Assembly (NCBI GenBank): GCA_910575275.1
Contig: CAJTEE010000001.1
Span: 744,001 to 808,000, forward strand
Length of the DNA stretch: 64,000 nucleotides
Direction: 5' to 3'
DNA from: Lachnospiraceae bacterium
GTDB lineage: Bacteria > Bacillota > Clostridia > Lachnospirales > Lachnospiraceae
The notes under the pieces are model-generated. The model was not told where the DNA came from. It ran no database searches and saw only the letters and a program-made list of their open reading frames with translations. Below, piece by piece: positions 61,819 through 64,000 of the stretch. Every line of letters begins with the position of its first letter. Position 1 is the first letter of the stretch. Position numbers and translations under genes: made by a program.

Positions 61819-62547
61819 ATGCTGAATCAGGAGGCCATGACGCCGCTGTATGTCCAGCTCATGGAGGAAGTGGAAAAATCGATCCAGCGCGGGGATTACA
61901 AGCCCGGTGACCGGATTATGACGGAATCGGAGATGGCAAAGACCTATGGCGTCAGCCTGATCACCGTCCGCAAGGCGATTGGCTCACTTACGGAAAAAGG
62001 ACTTCTGGTGCGTAAGCAGGGTAAGGGCACTTTCGTTATGAAGCCGAAATTTTCGAGAAATATGAAAAAGCTCCAGAGCTTCAGTGAAATGTGCAGGCAG
62101 ATGGGAGTAAGGCCGGGCGCGCGCATGTTGCAGAACCGCCTTATAAAGGCCGATTCAAAAATCTCTGCCAGGCTCGGGCTTGCCGCCGGAAGTAATGTGA
62201 TCTATATCGAGCGCCTGCGCTTTGCCGACCAGGAGCCCGTGCAGATCGAGCGGAATTATTTTCCTCTGAAGTACGCGTCCCTTCTCGATGCGAATTTTGA
62301 CGATAATTCCCTGCTGGACTTTTTAAACGAGCATAACGGCATGCGGGTCGCCGCCTCTGAAAAGATCATCGAGCTCTGCCGTGCGACCGCCGAGGAAGCG
62401 TCCCTGCTGGATATGAAGAAAGGGGACTATCTGCTGTTTGTCCGCAGCACTGCTTTCGACCAGACCGGTGAGCCGCTGTACGCAGGCGTGCAGATTATCA
62501 ACGGAGACCGGTTTTCTCTGTACGTATATGAGACGAGCGGAGAGTAA
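61819..62547 (+). CDS. GntR-family regulator, HutC/UTRA subfamily (second copy)
   Basis: A 242-aa regulator after CAGGGAGGGAAGCC. wHTH: GDRIMTESEMAKTYGVSLIT, VRKAIGSLTEKGLLVRK, GKGTFVMKPKF. UTRA: NVIYIERLRFADQEPVQIER, YLLFVRSTAFDQTGEPLYAG, VQIINGDRFSLYVYE. It shares long identical blocks with the regulator at 43570-44295 (SRNMKKLQSFSEMC, QMGVRPGAR, FDDNSL, INGDRFSLYVYE), including the effector pocket region, so both probably bind the same or a very similar ligand. It is monocistronic, ending at a strong terminator. Confidence 0.93.
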   Translation: MLNQEAMTPLYVQLMEEVEKSIQRGDYKPGDRIMTESEMAKTYGVSLITVRKAIGSLTEKGLLVRKQGKGTFVMKPKFSRNMKKLQSFSEMCRQMGVRPGARMLQNRLIKADSKISARLGLAAGSNVIYIERLRFADQEPVQIERNYFPLKYASLLDANFDDNSLLDFLNEHNGMRVAASEKIIELCRATAEEASLLDMKKGDYLLFVRSTAFDQTGEPLYAGVQIINGDRFSLYVYETSGE

Positions 62548-62608
62548 ACGGCCAGCAGTCAGAGTACTTGTGTTTCTTGCCCGGCCGGTAAAATGAAAGC
62601 TCGTCAAA

Positions 62609-62655
62609 AAACAGGGAGCCTCTGGATCCTACAGTTCCAAAAGGCTCCCTGTTTT
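62609..62655 (+). terminator. Terminator of the second GntR gene
   Basis: AACAGGGAGCCT / AGGCTCCCTGTT with a 20-nt loop and a T5 run. Confidence 0.85.
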
Positions 62656-62959
62656 TCTGTTCTCCCGGCATTTTGGCCTGATTAGCCGCTGCAAGGCCGC
62701 CGGGTAATTTTGTATCCTATAAACTACATAGCAACGCCCGCAGCCGTTTTTTCGAATGTAACAGGAATGATCCGGCTCTTTGTCCGAGACACGGGTCAGC
62801 GTCCCCGCATCAAGAAATTTCTTGAGCTTTTCAACAATCTGTGTTATTCTTTGGCAATTCAGAACATCTGTTTGAACAGCTGCCCTGCAGGAGCCCCCTA
62901 AGAACAGCCCGTCTGAAAAATCAAAAAACAAAATGCTTGTTTATCACTGTATATATACG
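62656..62959. other. Degenerate region without a supported gene
   Basis: A 100-codon minus-strand frame (62629-62931) covers this area, but it runs through the terminator, has no ribosome site and matches no family I know. It is probably decayed mobile-element DNA. Confidence 0.4.
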
Positions 62960-63117
62960 TGTTTCGAGGCAGTCGTATCGTGGGATATCATAATGGAAAA
63001 ATCTTAGCTGCTTTCAGGCATCGTCTCGTTCATGATTATGGAGGCACGAATTGGAATATTATTGTGGAGGTTGTTTTTGAAGAATTGCCTGTTTTCATTG
63101 GCCAACTAAAAAATTGA
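62960..63117 (+). pseudogene. HepT (DUF86) antitoxin/toxin C-terminal remnant
   Basis: One plus-strand frame reads IVGYHNGKILAAFRHRLVHD, then YGGTNWNIIVEVVFEELPVF and IGQLKN-stop. The R-x3-VHDY core and the following DxxIVW-like helix are typical of the HepT HEPN RNase. The first two thirds and a start codon are missing, and the partner MntA nucleotidyltransferase is absent. Confidence 0.5.
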
Positions 63118-63151
63118 TATAACCGTTTCAGTAAATAGCGTTCGATCAAAT

Positions 63152-63415
63152 ATGATATATCCATTTATGTCTCTTAACGATCCCACAGAACTCATCTATT
63201 CCGATGCTTATTTTAAAAACACTATTGAGACACTTCCGGAGGAGGGAAACGCACATCTGTCATTTCCCCCTCCATGCCAAGGTTTTCATAGGGATCATAT
63301 AGAAAACTACTGTTCTTCTGCCGAATTCCGTACAAATAACATATATAATCGCTCCAACAGTTATATTGTTATTTCGATTTTGCCAAAGGATGGGAATGTG
63401 TCTTGGGTTTTATAG
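63152..63415 (+). CDS. Small hypothetical protein, possibly degenerate
   Basis: An 87-codon frame beginning MIYPFMSLNDPTELIYSD. That N-terminus resembles a family of small Clostridia proteins starting MIYPFMTLxDxTEI, but the rest diverges and no ribosome site is clear. It lies 34 nt after the HepT remnant, so both may be leftovers of one toxin-antitoxin or mobile locus. Confidence 0.3.
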   Translation: MIYPFMSLNDPTELIYSDAYFKNTIETLPEEGNAHLSFPPPCQGFHRDHIENYCSSAEFRTNNIYNRSNSYIVISILPKDGNVSWVL

Positions 63416-63479
63416 GGAATAATAAAACTTTTTGTTTTTGGTGTTCCCCAACGACAGATTTATTCGTCGTTTCCTATCA

Positions 63480-64000
<521 letters not shown>

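Noticed and set aside
62629-62931. 100-codon minus-strand frame as a real gene
   Set aside because: It runs through the GntR terminator, lacks a start site and matches no family that I know.

Overview
The window reads as chromosome of a spore-forming, anaerobic Clostridia, most likely a Lachnospiraceae gut commensal of moderate-to-high GC. The grounds are a SpoIIM-family gene, RNase Y, a GAAC-N4-GTTC SOS box at recA, a group-B-type [FeFe] hydrogenase, a giant 2-hydroxyacyl-CoA dehydratase activase homologue, strong AGGAGG ribosome sites and frequent GTG/TTG starts. Almost every gene lies on the minus strand. The plus-strand exceptions are the giant activase (26.4-30.7 kb), an M20 amidohydrolase and a GntR gene (60.2-62.5 kb), and some gene remnants.

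Layout. 0-6.3 kb: a HEAT-like protein (cut by the left edge) with a SWIM zinc-finger protein, then xerD, spoIIM, a NUDIX ADP-ribose pyrophosphatase and proC. 6.3-9.3 kb: metNIQ methionine importer behind a long leader that contains a Met-rich 42-codon peptide and an intrinsic terminator. 9.4-13 kb: rny, recX, recA. 13-17 kb: a PhoR/PhoB-like two-component pair with a Na/Pi symporter whose promoter carries 11-bp-phased TTTACA (Pho-box-like) repeats. 17-26 kb: an intracellular-type subtilase, a CHAP/cell-wall-binding protein, lysA, pyk, a rhomboid-like membrane protein and a large soluble hybrid histidine kinase. 26.4-35.4 kb: the 1446-aa double activase, a [FeFe] hydrogenase, and a TM1266-regulator/ABC-importer operon preceded by a riboswitch-like leader (promoter, about 85 nt of unknown RNA, terminator). 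35.4-41.9 kb: an esterase, a livJHMGF importer and an FCD-type GntR regulator. 42-43.5 kb: a gene graveyard with amidohydrolase, transposase and LysR remnants.

The most interesting region is 43.5-58.2 kb. One consensus promoter (58138-58166) faces thirteen co-directional genes. Several look like the fructoselysine (frl) pathway: a FrlD-like kinase, a FrlB-like SIS deglycase, two FrlC-like epimerases, a UTRA-type GntR regulator and a ribose-type ABC importer. Mixed with them are HyuA/HyuB (hydantoinase/oxoprolinase), a TIM-barrel amidohydrolase, a YjbQ protein and a sialidase-fold protein. I infer a catabolic operon for a glycated (Amadori-type) compound whose non-sugar part contains a lactam, hydantoin or similar amide ring. 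Beyond it lie purine nucleoside phosphorylase, mntP, tRNA-Leu(TAG), the divergent M20 amidohydrolase, and a second GntR regulator closely similar to the operon's own. The right end (62.6-64 kb) looks like a mobile-element edge: a HepT remnant and a serine recombinase cut by the window.

Functional calls rest on motif recognition by eye. No database search was run.
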